From the NCBI GenBank assembly GCA_947246015.1, contig CAMXQE010000030.1, positions 1 to 45,600 of the forward strand: a stretch of DNA of 45,600 nucleotides. Direction: 5' to 3'. The notes beneath the pieces are model-generated. The model searched no databases, had not been told where the DNA came from, and worked only from the letters and a program-made list of their open reading frames with translations. The stretch is from an uncultured Lachnospiraceae bacterium. GTDB lineage: Bacteria; Bacillota; Clostridia; Lachnospirales; Lachnospiraceae. Each line of letters begins with the position of its first letter. Within the stretch, counting starts at the first letter, position 1. This document shows positions 17,164 through 26,529 of the stretch, one piece after another. A program made the position numbers and the translations under genes.

Positions 17164-19518
17164 ATGGGAGATTCATACAGGATGAAGAAGAAAAGAAGAA
17201 GGAAGGCGCTGACAGGGGAGTTTCTGCATTCAGGGGAAATGATGCAGGAATATTTTGATGATGATTTGGAAGAAGATGATTATTATGAGGGGAAAGCAGG
17301 AGGGGAAGAACAGCCGGAAGATATAGAGTATTTGGATGAGGATGCGGAAGAAGAGTATCCGGAAGAAGAATATGAGTATGAAGAAGCAGATGGGGAAGGG
17401 GAATACGGAGAAGCAGGATACGAAGGAACAGACGGATATGCGGAGGAAGGGTACATAAGCGGCGCGGTATACGGGAGAAAGAAAGCAGCTGCGGTATATG
17501 GAAAGAACTGTGAAAAGAAATATGGAAAGAAATGTGGAAAGAAGTGCAAAAAGAAGTACGGAGGGAAAAAGAAGAAGCGCATAAAGCACAGTGGGAAAGC
17601 GGAGAACCAGTGCCCGAAAGAACGGAAGAAAAAGCGGCGTTATGGGATAAGACATATGGAAGCGGCAGACTATGCGGCTGCTGCAGCCGGGATTCTGCTT
17701 TTGGCGGGCGCAGCGGCACTCGGAATCTTTTGTGTGAATGTCCATGCGGCAGCACGGCAGGTGGCTTCTTTCGCGGAAGTGGGAACACAGATGGAAGGAA
17801 TTTCGGTGATTGGCGAAAGCGGTCTGCTGGCCATGGCGGAAGCGCAGAACCGGAAAGCAGCGATGGCAGAGGCGGAAGCAGCAGAAGAAGCGGCGGTTTT
17901 TCAGTATGAGGAGAAGGAACTGTATGCCAAAGGCTCGATTGCAGTAGAGATGCATCTGAGTTCCATGCAGAAAGACCTGAAGATAAAATTTGTGAATAAA
18001 GAGACTGGCAGACTGATATCCAGCGTTCCATTTGAAGTAACGGTGGTGGATGCAGATAAGAAAACCTATGCACTGAAGGATGAGGATATGGATGGAATCA
18101 TCTACCGGTCTGATGCGGTACCGGGGCCATGCAGCGTGACAATGACCGCTGTGGGGCAGGCGCAGGAGTATGCCATTCCTACGGAAAGCGTAACGGCAAC
18201 GATTAAAGATACGATAGAGTATAAGAAGGTCGATGTGACGGATGAGATTAAAAAAGAATCGGAAGTAAATGCGGCCGTTGAGGATACGAAGCGGGTGACA
18301 GCAGAGGAATCGGCCCTGACGGATACGGTTGGGTTCGTGGAGTCTGCGAAAAAAAAGACAGAAGCGGTTCCGGATGCCGTGGCTTCAGATGCCATCGAAA
18401 AAGGGGAAAACGGGGAATACGAGGAGGTTTCAAAGGAGGATGTGGCCTGGCCGGCCGGGGGAGATACTGCAGAATCGGGCGGAGAGGATACCACACAATC
18501 AGTTGAAGAGGATGCCGCAGAACCGGGCGGAGAGGATACCGCACAATCAGTTGGAGAGGATGGTGCAGAATCAGCCGGAGAGGATGGCGCAGGACTGATG
18601 GACAAAGGCGGCAATCCGCTCTATGTAATAGACGAAGAAGGGAATTTCAGGGAAGCCGTCAGAACGGACTATGATACGGCGGAACGGTTTTACCGGAAGA
18701 AGAAAGAAGAAATACAAAAAGAGGAAATACAAAAAGAAGAAATACAAGAGGAAATGCAGGAAGAGGAGACACCGGCAGAACCGGAATACCAGTATACCGG
18801 CTGGCAGACATTGGACGGAAAAACCTATTATTTTGATGCAGACGGCAATAAAGTGACAGGAGAGCAGGTAATCCAGGGGGCAAGATATTCCTTTGACAGT
18901 GAGGGCGTTCTTTCCACTGCGTCGGGCAATATGGGCATCGATGTGTCCAAATGGAACGGCAGCATTGACTGGAATGCGGTGAAGAATTCGGGCGTATCCT
19001 ACGTAATCATACGCTGTGGTTACAGAGGGTCTACTACAGGCGCATTGATTGAAGACCCCATGTTCCGGACGAATATTCAGGGAGCGGCTTCTGCGGGGCT
19101 GAAAGTAGGGATATACTTTGTAACCCAGGCGGTGAATGAGGCGGAGGCAGTGGAAGAAGCTTCCATGGCTGTCAGTTTAATCAGCGGTTATCACATTTCC
19201 TATCCGGTGTTTCTCGATGTGGAGCCGGGAGGCGGCCGGGCGGACGGCATCAGCAGGGAAATGCGGACGGCAGTGTGCAGGGCATTCTGCCAGACGATGG
19301 AAAATTCCGGTTACAGGGCAGGGATTTATTCAAACAGTACATGGCTGAACGAAAAGATAGATACGCCGAGCCTTACCGATTATAAAATATGGCTGGCGCA
19401 GTACACGGCAGAGCCTACTTATACCAAGACCAAATATGATTTATGGCAATATTCGGCGAAAGGGACAGTGGCAGGGATTCAGGGGGAGACAGACCTGAAC
19501 ATCAGTTATCTGGAGTAA
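17164..19518 (+). CDS. Membrane-anchored GH25 muramidase with cell-wall-binding repeat, 784 aa
   Basis: Likely a lysozyme-type wall hydrolase cleaving the N-acetylmuramic acid linkage. Order: an acidic disordered N-terminus; a Lys/Cys-rich basic patch (about 118-140) made of 12-bp repeats; one transmembrane helix (about 170-192), type II; an Ig/prealbumin-like domain (about 262-345) with DEDMDGIIYR; an acidic linker with 24-bp repeats; a Gln/Glu repeat; a choline-binding-type repeat (GWQTLDGKTYYFDADGN, about 547); and the GH25 domain from about 590, with D593 in GIDVSKW and the DxE pair D685/E687 in FLDVEPG. GGGAG precedes an alternative ATG at 17182. A paralogue lies at 21737. Context in a polysaccharide locus suggests wall remodelling during polymer attachment rather than a phage origin. 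Confidence 0.9.
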   Translation: MGDSYRMKKKRRRKALTGEFLHSGEMMQEYFDDDLEEDDYYEGKAGGEEQPEDIEYLDEDAEEEYPEEEYEYEEADGEGEYGEAGYEGTDGYAEEGYISGAVYGRKKAAAVYGKNCEKKYGKKCGKKCKKKYGGKKKKRIKHSGKAENQCPKERKKKRRYGIRHMEAADYAAAAAGILLLAGAAALGIFCVNVHAAARQVASFAEVGTQMEGISVIGESGLLAMAEAQNRKAAMAEAEAAEEAAVFQYEEKELYAKGSIAVEMHLSSMQKDLKIKFVNKETGRLISSVPFEVTVVDADKKTYALKDEDMDGIIYRSDAVPGPCSVTMTAVGQAQEYAIPTESVTATIKDTIEYKKVDVTDEIKKESEVNAAVEDTKRVTAEESALTDTVGFVESAKKKTEAVPDAVASDAIEKGENGEYEEVSKEDVAWPAGGDTAESGGEDTTQSVEEDAAEPGGEDTAQSVGEDGAESAGEDGAGLMDKGGNPLYVIDEEGNFREAVRTDYDTAERFYRKKKEEIQKEEIQKEEIQEEMQEEETPAEPEYQYTGWQTLDGKTYYFDADGNKVTGEQVIQGARYSFDSEGVLSTASGNMGIDVSKWNGSIDWNAVKNSGVSYVIIRCGYRGSTTGALIEDPMFRTNIQGAASAGLKVGIYFVTQAVNEAEAVEEASMAVSLISGYHISYPVFLDVEPGGGRADGISREMRTAVCRAFCQTMENSGYRAGIYSNSTWLNEKIDTPSLTDYKIWLAQYTAEPTYTKTKYDLWQYSAKGTVAGIQGETDLNISYLE
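17515..17562 (+). repeat. Four 12-bp in-frame repeats encoding KK[YC][GK]
   Basis: Units at 17515, 17527, 17539 and 17551 share AAGAA plus a Tyr or Cys codon, giving KKYG, KKCG, KKCK and KKYG in the cytoplasmic basic patch of the GH25 protein. Confidence 0.8.
18478..18597 (+). repeat. Five 24-bp in-frame repeats in the acidic linker of the GH25 gene
   Basis: Units start at 18478, 18502, 18526, 18550 and 18574 and encode octapeptides with a GED or EED core (for example GGEDTAQS). Alternate units are most alike, giving a 48-bp higher-order period. Confidence 0.85.
18706..18765 (+). repeat. Four 15-bp in-frame repeats encoding EEIQK-type units
   Basis: Units at 18706, 18721, 18736 and 18751. 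The first three share GA[AG]GAAATACAA; the last is diverged (EMQEE). They lie just before the wall-binding repeat of the GH25 protein. Confidence 0.85.
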
Positions 19519-19574
19519 AAAAAATCCGGTTGTCTTTTGTGTGGTATTGCGGTATATTTATATCAATAATAATT

Positions 19575-19602
19575 TTGGAAAAGGTGCGGAATAAATTATA
19601 GA
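19575..19602 (+). promoter_or_regulatory. Possible promoter before rfbB
   Basis: TTGGAA (19575-19580) and TATAGA (19597-19602) with a 16-base spacer. It would give a leader of about 170 bases that includes the A-rich repeat. Tentative. Confidence 0.35.
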
Positions 19603-19695
19603 TTGGGTGAAACAGGTTTATAATTTTATTATTTGGAGCATAAAAAGCAAAGGAAAAGATATAGGATAGGAAAAGATATTAGAAAAATGTAAAAT

Positions 19696-19740
19696 TAAAA
19701 AATGAAAAACTAAAAAATGAAAAACTAAAAAACAAAAAAT
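19696..19740 (+). repeat. Three 15-bp A-rich repeats in the rfbB leader
   Basis: TAAAAAATGAAAAAC occurs twice exactly (19696, 19711), then once diverged (19726). Each unit contains TAA in one frame. The array ends about 37 bases before the rfbB start. Confidence 0.85.
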
Positions 19741-19776
19741 TAGAAAAACAAAAATCCAAAAAAGAGAGGAACGAAT

Positions 19777-20862
19777 ATGAGAACTTATTTAGTGACAGGC
19801 GGAGCCGGATTTATCGGTTCTAATTACATCCATTATATGTTTAAGAAGTATGGCAGCGGGATTCGGATTATTAATGTGGATGCAGTTACTTATGCGGGAA
19901 ACCTTGAGAATCTGAAAGATTTGAAAGAACTGGAAAATTATACGTTCGTGAAGGCGGATATCTGTGACAAGGCGGCAATCGAGAAGATTTTCAAGGAAAA
20001 CGATATTGACCGTGTCGTACATTTTGCAGCGGAGACGCATGTGGACAGAAGCATCCGTAATCCGGAGATTTTTGTACAGACCAATGTGCTGGGGACGGCG
20101 GTCATGCTCAACTGCGCAAAAGCAGCATGGGAACTGCCGGACGGCAGCTATAAAGAGGACAAGAAGTTTCTGCATGTTTCTACGGACGAAGTGTATGGTT
20201 CCCTGGAGGATGACGGCGGGTATTTTTACGAAACTACTCCGTATGCGCCCCACAGCCCTTATTCCGCAAGCAAGGCAGGGTCGGACATGCTGGTGAAATC
20301 CTATATGGATACGTATCATTTTCCGGCAAATATCACCAACTGTTCCAATAATTACGGCCCCTATCAGTTCCCGGAGAAGCTGATTCCGCTTATCATCAAC
20401 AATGCGCTTCAGGGGAAAAAACTGCCGGTGTACGGCGACGGTAAGAATGTACGGGACTGGCTGTATGTGGAGGACCATGCGAAGGCTATTGATATGGTGC
20501 AGGAAAAGGGCAGGCTGTTTGAAACCTATAATGTAGGCGGACATAATGAGAAGCAGAATATTGAAATCATCCGTATTATTTTGGATACCCTTCAGGAAAT
20601 GCTGCCGGAGGGAGACCCGAGGAAGCAGTTTATCAGCGAGGATCTGATTACTTATGTGGAAGACCGTAAGGGGCATGACCGCAGATATGCCATTGCACCG
20701 GACAAGATAAAGTCGGAAATCGGCTGGGAGCCGGAGACGATGTTCAAGGAAGGAATCCGGCTGACCATCAAATGGTTTTTCGAACATGAGGACTGGATGA
20801 AGAATGTGACAAGCGGTGATTATCAGAAATATTATGAGGAAATGTATAACGTGGAAAGCTAA
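19777..20862 (+). CDS. rfbB: dTDP-glucose 4,6-dehydratase, 361 aa
   Basis: A cytoplasmic NAD-dependent short-chain dehydrogenase that converts dTDP-glucose to dTDP-4-keto-6-deoxyglucose, the second step toward dTDP-rhamnose. It shows the Rossmann motif GGAGFIGSNY at the N-terminus, the STDEVYGSL segment with the catalytic Asp and Glu, and the Y162xxxK166 pair in YSASKAGSD. Length is normal for RmlB. GAGAGGAACGAAT before the ATG supports the start. rfbA follows after 15 bases, so the two are co-transcribed. A long A-rich leader with tandem repeats precedes it. Confidence 0.97.
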   Translation: MRTYLVTGGAGFIGSNYIHYMFKKYGSGIRIINVDAVTYAGNLENLKDLKELENYTFVKADICDKAAIEKIFKENDIDRVVHFAAETHVDRSIRNPEIFVQTNVLGTAVMLNCAKAAWELPDGSYKEDKKFLHVSTDEVYGSLEDDGGYFYETTPYAPHSPYSASKAGSDMLVKSYMDTYHFPANITNCSNNYGPYQFPEKLIPLIINNALQGKKLPVYGDGKNVRDWLYVEDHAKAIDMVQEKGRLFETYNVGGHNEKQNIEIIRIILDTLQEMLPEGDPRKQFISEDLITYVEDRKGHDRRYAIAPDKIKSEIGWEPETMFKEGIRLTIKWFFEHEDWMKNVTSGDYQKYYEEMYNVES

Positions 20863-20877
20863 GGAGGACGGCAGGGA

Positions 20878-21747
20878 ATGAAAGGGATTATTCTGGCCGG
20901 GGGAAGCGGTACCAGGCTTTACCCGCTGACAAAGGCAATTTCGAAACAGATTATGCCGGTGTATGATAAACCGATGATATATTATCCGTTATCGACGTTG
21001 ATGCTGGCAGGCATACGCGAAGTATTGATTATTTCTACTCCGAGAGACCTGCCGGTATTTGAAGAACTGTTTGGAACGGGAGAACAGTTAGGGCTCCGGC
21101 TGGAGTATGCGGTGCAGGAGCAGCCGCGCGGACTGGCGGATGCGTTTTTGATTGGAGCGGATTTTATCGGCAGTGACAGGGTGGCGCTGGTGTTGGGAGA
21201 TAATATCTTTTACGGGCAGAGTTTTTCCAGAGTGCTCCGTGAAGCGGCAGCCAGGGAAAAGGGCGCTACGATTTTCGGTTACTATGTGAGGGACCCGAGA
21301 GAATATGGTGTTGTGGAGTTTGATGAAAACGGCAGGGCCCTTTCCATAGAGGAAAAACCGGAAAATCCTAAGAGCAATTATGCGGTTCCCGGACTGTATT
21401 TTTATGATAACGATGTGGTGGAAATAGCGAGGAATGTGAAGCCTTCCGCCAGAGGCGAGATAGAGATAACGAGTATCAATAACGAGTATCTGAACCGCGG
21501 TACCCTGATGGTGGAAACGCTGGGAAGAGGTTTTGCATGGCTGGATACGGGAAGTCATGATTCCCTTCTGGATGCGTCGGATTTCGTGGCGGCGTTCCAG
21601 AAAAGGCAGGGACTGTACATTTCCTGTATTGAGGAAATTGCTTATAAACGCGGGTTTATTACAAAAGAGCAGCTTCTGAAGCTGGCGGAACCGTTGATGA
21701 AGACGAACTACGGAAAATATTTGGTTGAGGTTGCAAATGGGCTCTAA
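20878..21747 (+). CDS. rfbA: Glucose-1-phosphate thymidylyltransferase, 289 aa
   Basis: Joins glucose-1-phosphate and dTTP to make dTDP-glucose, the first step of the rhamnose pathway. The nucleotide-binding signature [14 protein letters not shown] is at the N-terminus. [17 protein letters not shown] and VLGDNIFYG are standard RmlA motifs, and the length is typical. AAGGAGG lies upstream of the ATG. Its last codons overlap the start of the second GH25 gene by 11 bases. Glucose-1-phosphate would come from the phosphoglucomutase at 34840. Confidence 0.97.
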   Translation: MKGIILAGGSGTRLYPLTKAISKQIMPVYDKPMIYYPLSTLMLAGIREVLIISTPRDLPVFEELFGTGEQLGLRLEYAVQEQPRGLADAFLIGADFIGSDRVALVLGDNIFYGQSFSRVLREAAAREKGATIFGYYVRDPREYGVVEFDENGRALSIEEKPENPKSNYAVPGLYFYDNDVVEIARNVKPSARGEIEITSINNEYLNRGTLMVETLGRGFAWLDTGSHDSLLDASDFVAAFQKRQGLYISCIEEIAYKRGFITKEQLLKLAEPLMKTNYGKYLVEVANGL

Positions 21748-23356
21748 TGTGAAACGAATGGCTATTCTTATGGTTATCGTCATGATTGCCGCGGTGGTAG
21801 GGATTGTCCTGTATGACAACCGCGATTCTCTGCGGAAAGAGAGGGAAGCCGAGGCAATGGCGGGACAGGAGGCGGAGGAGACGCCGGAGGCACAGGCGGG
21901 ACAGATAGGCGAGGATACGCGGGCCTTTCTGACCGATGAGACTTTTTTTGACCCGGACAAACTTCCTTATTCTTCCATTGAAATGTTCGAGGGAAAAATG
22001 CTGTCGCTGCTCATGACTTCAGTCCAGAGGGATTTGCGGATACAGATTGTTGATAATGCGGGCAATCCGGTGACAGGCGAGACATTCTGTGTGGTTTTGA
22101 ATAAAGGGGATGAATATACCGATGAAGACCAGGATGGTATCATCCATATCGAGCATCTGCGGGCCGGCGACTATGCGGTAGAGTTAAAGGAGATAGCGGG
22201 TTATATCGTACCGAATGCCCCGGCGCAGATAACCGTGAAGCAGAATGTGGAATATGTGGTAATCGATGATATCAGTCTGTTGATTTATACGGAAGACGAA
22301 ATCAATGCCGAACTGGAGGATTTGGAAGTAAACGGTGCGCAGGAGGATGCAGATACAACCGAAATTACCCGGATGCAGGAAGGAAAGAACAATGCGAAAT
22401 TCGGTATCGATGTATCCAAATGGAACAAGGAAATTGATTGGGACAGAGTGAAGCAGGCGGGCGTGGAATTTGCCATCATCCGTTTGGGGTATCGCGGTGC
22501 TACGACAGGCGCTTTGGTAGAAGACCCCTATTTTGAGAAAAATATGAAAGGCGCTGCCAGTGCGGGGATTCCGGTAGGTGTATATTTCTTTACGCAGGCG
22601 GTGGATGCGGTAGAGGCGGTCGAGGAAGCCAGCATGGTAATTACGCTTTGCAGGGATTATAAGCTGGATTATCCGGTATTCATCGATACGGAAGGGCTCG
22701 GCGGAAACGGACGGGCGGACGGGCTGGATATCGAGGCAAGGACAGGTGTCTGCGCCGCTTTCTGTAAAACGATTGAGGGAGCGGGATACAGGGCCGGCGT
22801 ATACAGTTCCCGGAACTGGTATAACGGAATGCTGGATGTGAGCGTTCTGAACGATTATATCATATGGCTTGCCGAATACAGGGATTCTCCGCTGTATCAG
22901 GGATATTACCACATGTGGCAGTATACTTCCGGCGGTAAAGTGGATGGAATTGAAGGAAATGTTGATTTCAATTTAAGCTATCTGAGAATCGAAGATACAA
23001 AGACGGCAGGCGGAGAAGAAGAAGGAACGTATCTTTTGCCGGAGGGAGAAGTCGGCGACCGTGAGGAAGCCGGAGCGGATTCCAATGAAAACGAAGGTGC
23101 CCGGTCCAAAGCGGAAGCATCGGTCGGAGGAAATGCGGATAACCGGAACGGAGCGGAAGCATCGGCCGGAGGAAATACAGATAACCGGAGCGGAGCGGAA
23201 GCATCGGCCGGAGGAAATACAGATAACCGGAACGGAGCGGAAGCATCGGCCGGAGGAAATGCGGATAACCGGAACGGAGCGGAAGCGTCGGCCGGGGGAA
23301 ATACAGATAACAGGAATGAAGAGGAGCTGCCTGCAGGAGAAAATAATCGTAATTGA
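21737..23356 (+). CDS. Membrane-anchored GH25 muramidase with C-terminal 14-residue repeats, 539 aa
   Basis: A paralogue of the 17164 protein. An N-terminal anchor (about 9-27) is followed by an acidic stalk, then a small Ig/prealbumin-like domain (about 85-175) with [12 protein letters not shown]. The GH25 domain runs from about 222, with D225 in FGIDVSKW and the DxE pair D317/E319 in FIDTEG. It lacks the wall-binding repeat of its relative and instead ends in five 14-residue repeats ([13 protein letters not shown]). The ATG at 21737, with GAGG six bases before it, is preferred over a TTG at 21725. It overlaps rfbA by 11 bases, so it is translated from the rfb transcript and belongs to the polysaccharide operon. 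Likely function: local opening of peptidoglycan near sites of polymer attachment (inference). Confidence 0.9.
   Translation: MGSNVKRMAILMVIVMIAAVVGIVLYDNRDSLRKEREAEAMAGQEAEETPEAQAGQIGEDTRAFLTDETFFDPDKLPYSSIEMFEGKMLSLLMTSVQRDLRIQIVDNAGNPVTGETFCVVLNKGDEYTDEDQDGIIHIEHLRAGDYAVELKEIAGYIVPNAPAQITVKQNVEYVVIDDISLLIYTEDEINAELEDLEVNGAQEDADTTEITRMQEGKNNAKFGIDVSKWNKEIDWDRVKQAGVEFAIIRLGYRGATTGALVEDPYFEKNMKGAASAGIPVGVYFFTQAVDAVEAVEEASMVITLCRDYKLDYPVFIDTEGLGGNGRADGLDIEARTGVCAAFCKTIEGAGYRAGVYSSRNWYNGMLDVSVLNDYIIWLAEYRDSPLYQGYYHMWQYTSGGKVDGIEGNVDFNLSYLRIEDTKTAGGEEEGTYLLPEGEVGDREEAGADSNENEGARSKAEASVGGNADNRNGAEASAGGNTDNRSGAEASAGGNTDNRNGAEASAGGNADNRNGAEASAGGNTDNRNEEELPAGENNRN
23108..23317 (+). repeat. Five 42-bp tandem repeats in the GH25 C-terminus
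   Basis: Units start at 23108, 23150, 23192, 23234 and 23276 and differ at only a few bases; a decayed partial unit runs to the stop codon. Near-identity suggests recent expansion or contraction. The unit is a multiple of three, so copy changes keep the frame. Confidence 0.95.
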
Positions 23357-23408
23357 CGGGATACCGTACGGAACGGTAGAGAAAAGAGGAAAAGGAGTCA
23401 GAGGTAGG

Positions 23409-23966
23409 ATGGGAAAGATAACGGTAGAAACATGTGAAATAGAAGGGCTGAAGGTCATCACCCCTGCTGTATTCGGGGATGCCAGGGGCTACTTTATGGA
23501 AACTTATAATTACAATGATTTTAAGGAGGCCGGAATCGATCAGGTTTTCGTGCAGGATAATCAGTCTGCATCGAAAAAGGGCGTGCTCAGGGGGCTGCAT
23601 TTCCAGAAACAGTTCCCTCAGGATAAACTGGTGCGTGTGGTAAGCGGCGAGGTATATGATGTGGCAGTAGATTTGAGGAAAGGCAGCAGGACATTCGGCA
23701 GATGGTTCGGCGTACTCTTGTCTGCGGAAAACAAGAAACAGTTCTTTATACCGAAAAATTTTGCCCATGGGTTTCTGGTGCTGTCCGACTATGCGGAGTT
23801 CGCATATAAATGTACGGACTTTTATCATCCGGATGACGAGGGCGGAATCCTTTACAATGATCCCGATATCGGCGTGGAATGGCCGGTTCCGGAAGGAATG
23901 GAATTGATTATGTCTGAGAAGGATACAAAGTGGAGCGGCATTAAGGAATTCGCTGCGAAAATGTAA
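23409..23966 (+). CDS. rfbC: dTDP-4-dehydrorhamnose 3,5-epimerase, 185 aa
   Basis: Cytoplasmic cupin-fold epimerase acting after RfbB in dTDP-rhamnose synthesis. GVLRGLHFQ carries the catalytic His (H64), with GDARGYFMETYN upstream and NFAHGFLVLSD downstream as in RmlC. The ATG at 23409 has AGAGG just upstream and gives the normal RmlC length of about 185. The same frame stays open far upstream through the 42-bp repeats of the GH25 gene, but that extension has no family character. dTDP-4-dehydrorhamnose reductase (rfbD), the last enzyme, is not in this window. Confidence 0.96.
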   Translation: MGKITVETCEIEGLKVITPAVFGDARGYFMETYNYNDFKEAGIDQVFVQDNQSASKKGVLRGLHFQKQFPQDKLVRVVSGEVYDVAVDLRKGSRTFGRWFGVLLSAENKKQFFIPKNFAHGFLVLSDYAEFAYKCTDFYHPDDEGGILYNDPDIGVEWPVPEGMELIMSEKDTKWSGIKEFAAKM

Positions 23967-23980
23967 AAGGATAGCAATAT

Positions 23981-25021
23981 ATGAAGATGGCAGGATGTAC
24001 CGCAGGGAATGCGGCCCATAAGGAGAATAAAAGAAACAGTATATCGAAGAGGGCGGCAATGGGTATTTTTTATACCCTTGCCGCTGCTTTGGCAGTTGTG
24101 GTAGTGGCGCATCACAATCCGCTGGCGGATCAGGTGACGGAGAATATGAAGAAGGTGATGGCCTGTCTGCTGATTGGGTTTACCTGTGTGATATTCGGCG
24201 TTTTTTACGACAGGCTTACCGTGCTGCCCAAGGAATTGTATCAGAACCGCAGGATGATATGGAAGCTGGCAAAAAATGATTTCAAGAAACGTTACGCAGG
24301 TTCCTATCTCGGTATGGTATGGGCATTCGTGCAGCCGGTGGTAACGGTAGTGATGTACTGGATTGTGTTTGACAGGGTATTTGACACGAGGAGCCAGCTG
24401 GTGGCGGGAGGCATAGAGGTGCCTTATGTGCTGTATCTGACAGCCGGACTGGTACCGTGGTTCTATTTTTCAGAGGCACTGTCCAATGGGACGACGGCGC
24501 TAATCGAGTATAATTACCTGGTAAAAAAAGTAGTGTTCAAGATAAGCATACTGCCAATTATAAAAGTCATAGCAGCTACTTTCGTCCATCTTTTTTTCGT
24601 GGCTGTGCTGTTTGTCATTGCCATAGCTTACGGTTATTATCCTACGGTCTATACAATCCAGATTTTTTATTACAGTTTCTGTGAGTTCATGCTCGTGCTT
24701 GCCATCAGCTATACAACCTGTGCGATTGTGGTCTTTTTCAGGGATTTGCAGCAGATTATCAGCATTGCGCTTCAGATTGGCATGTGGGCGACTCCGATTT
24801 TATGGGATATTTCCATGCTGACGGACCAGATGAAGCCGCTGTTTAAATTAAATCCCATGGTGTATATCGTCAACGGTTACCGCAGTGCGGTTTATGAGCA
24901 GGAGTGGTTTTTTGAGCATTTTTATTCTTCCACGTATTTTTGGATTTTTACGGTGACGCTGTTTTGTATAGGGTCTTTAATTTTTAAAAAGCTGAAGGTA
25001 CACTTTGCGGATGTGATGTAG
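23981..25021 (+). CDS. ABC-2 type polysaccharide export permease (Wzm/TagG-like), 346 aa
   Basis: The membrane half of an exporter of lipid-linked polysaccharide. The core from about residue 90 matches Wzm/TagG: WKLAKNDFKKRYAGSYLGMVWAFVQPVV, six hydrophobic segments and PILWDISML, with a C-terminal NPMVYIVNGYR stretch. An extra N-terminal part of about 85 residues with two helices (near 27-45 and 57-75) is absent from ordinary 260-280 aa Wzm proteins. AAGGA precedes the start. The gene lies 14 bases after rfbC and 21 before its ATPase, so these form one operon. Export direction and class are firm; the exact polymer is inferred. Confidence 0.93.
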   Translation: MKMAGCTAGNAAHKENKRNSISKRAAMGIFYTLAAALAVVVVAHHNPLADQVTENMKKVMACLLIGFTCVIFGVFYDRLTVLPKELYQNRRMIWKLAKNDFKKRYAGSYLGMVWAFVQPVVTVVMYWIVFDRVFDTRSQLVAGGIEVPYVLYLTAGLVPWFYFSEALSNGTTALIEYNYLVKKVVFKISILPIIKVIAATFVHLFFVAVLFVIAIAYGYYPTVYTIQIFYYSFCEFMLVLAISYTTCAIVVFFRDLQQIISIALQIGMWATPILWDISMLTDQMKPLFKLNPMVYIVNGYRSAVYEQEWFFEHFYSSTYFWIFTVTLFCIGSLIFKKLKVHFADVM

Positions 25022-25042
25022 CAGTGGTTTCGGGGAGCGGAA

Positions 25043-26362
25043 ATGGAGAATTTGCAGGTGGATGAGAAGAAGATAGCGATTCGGGTTACGGATCTGGATA
25101 AAATATATAAATTATATGACAGGCCGTCTGACCGGATGAAGGAGGCGCTGGGGCTGACCAGACAGAAGCGGTATAAGGAGCATCATGCGCTCAGCAAGGT
25201 CAGCATGACGGTGCAGCAGGGAGAGACGGTAGGCATTATCGGCACCAATGGTTCCGGTAAATCCACGATTCTGAAAATTATTACCGGTGTGCTGAATCCC
25301 ACAGCCGGAGAGGTGGAGGTAAACGGTCGTATCTCGGCTCTTTTGGAATTGGGAGCGGGATTTAACATGGAGTATAACGGGATTGAAAACATTTATCTGA
25401 ACGGGACAATGATTGGGTTTTCCGAAAAGGAAATAGATGAAAAGATGGAGTCCATTCTTGATTTTGCGGATATCGGGGATTATGTTTACCAGCCGGTGAA
25501 AACTTATTCCAGCGGGATGTTCGTGCGGCTGGCTTTTGCGGTGGCGATTAATATTGAGCCGGAAATACTGATTGTGGATGAGGCGCTGTCGGTAGGGGAT
25601 GTGTTCTTTCAGGCGAAATGTTATCATAAATTCGAAGAGTTCAAGAAGATGGGGAAAACAATCCTGTTTGTCAGCCATGACCTGAGCAGTATCAGCAAAT
25701 ACTGCGACCGGGTGGTGTTGCTGAACCGCGGTGTCAAATTGGGTGAAGGCTCACCGAAAGAGATGATAGACATCTATAAGCGTGTGCTGGTGGGGCAGTA
25801 TGCGGTGCCGGAAGAGGATGGGAACAGTCTTTTGGATGACCGCGAACTGACGGCGGCAGCGGCAGGAAAGGCGGAAGAGGGAAGGGCTGTTTCGGCGGGA
25901 ATCAATCCGGAACTTTTGGAATATGGGACTAATGCGGCAAAGATTGCGGAATATTTTATTACAGACGAGGCGGGGATACATACCACGGCAGTCATCAAAG
26001 GACAGGAATTCACGCTTCATATGCGGGTGGAATTTGCGGAGGATGTTCCGGCGCCTATCTTTGCTTTTACGATAAAGAATATTAAGGGGACGGAGATTAC
26101 CGGGACGAATACGATGGTAGAGAAGGCATTTTTGGAGCCGGTAAGGGCGGGAGAGAAAAAAGAGATTACATTCCGCCAGAAGATGAGCCTGCAGGGGGGT
26201 GAATATCTGCTGTCTTTGGGGGTGACGGGGTATGAGCAGGATACGTTCCAGGTATATCACAGGCTGTATGATGTACTGAATCTGACCGTGATATCGGATA
26301 AGGATACGGTTGGGTATTATGATATGGATACGGTGGCAGTGGTGAAGGAGTGGCGGGGGTGA
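25043..26362 (+). CDS. ABC exporter ATPase with C-terminal sugar-recognition domain (Wzt-like), 439 aa
   Basis: The nucleotide-binding domain has Walker A GTNGSGKST (residues 67-75), the TagH/Wzt-type signature YSSGM (155-159), Walker B EILIVDEAL (174-182), and the switch His in FVSHDLSS. From about residue 285 to the end a second domain of about 150 residues has alternating beta character (ITFRQKMSLQGGEYLLSLGV), matching the Wzt C-terminal carbohydrate-binding domain. In Gram-negative O-antigen exporters that domain reads the modified chain end and so couples export to chain termination. Its presence here, right before a methyltransferase/kinase-like protein, points to the same logic (inference). 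Confidence 0.93.
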   Translation: MENLQVDEKKIAIRVTDLDKIYKLYDRPSDRMKEALGLTRQKRYKEHHALSKVSMTVQQGETVGIIGTNGSGKSTILKIITGVLNPTAGEVEVNGRISALLELGAGFNMEYNGIENIYLNGTMIGFSEKEIDEKMESILDFADIGDYVYQPVKTYSSGMFVRLAFAVAINIEPEILIVDEALSVGDVFFQAKCYHKFEEFKKMGKTILFVSHDLSSISKYCDRVVLLNRGVKLGEGSPKEMIDIYKRVLVGQYAVPEEDGNSLLDDRELTAAAAGKAEEGRAVSAGINPELLEYGTNAAKIAEYFITDEAGIHTTAVIKGQEFTLHMRVEFAEDVPAPIFAFTIKNIKGTEITGTNTMVEKAFLEPVRAGEKKEITFRQKMSLQGGEYLLSLGVTGYEQDTFQVYHRLYDVLNLTVISDKDTVGYYDMDTVAVVKEWRG

Positions 26363-26529
26363 AGAGGGGCTGCGCATTGGCACAATTAATTGACGTATTG
26401 ACTCCTGGGGACATTAACTGGGCAGAGTGTCAGGGGTATCGAAGGGATGGATGTGAGGGCGGATGAGAAGGGACGGCGTGGTATGGGCGGTTTATAAGGC
26501 GGAGGTTTCGTTGGAAGGAGAGCACAGAG

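Noticed and set aside
17164..19518. GH25 gene as a phage endolysin or prophage remnant
   Set aside because: It has a membrane anchor and Ig-like domain, and no holin, capsid or integrase gene is near; the paralogue is embedded in the rfb operon.
19789..20787. Minus-strand open frame opposite rfbB
   Set aside because: rfbB is unambiguous on the plus strand; the reverse frame is a shadow.
23108..23317. CRISPR-like direct repeat array
   Set aside because: Units are contiguous with no spacers, in frame within a GH25 gene, and no cas gene is nearby.
22968..24059. Minus-strand open frame over the 42-bp repeats and rfbC
   Set aside because: Open only because the repeats and rfbC lack stops in that frame; no start signal and no recognisable domain.
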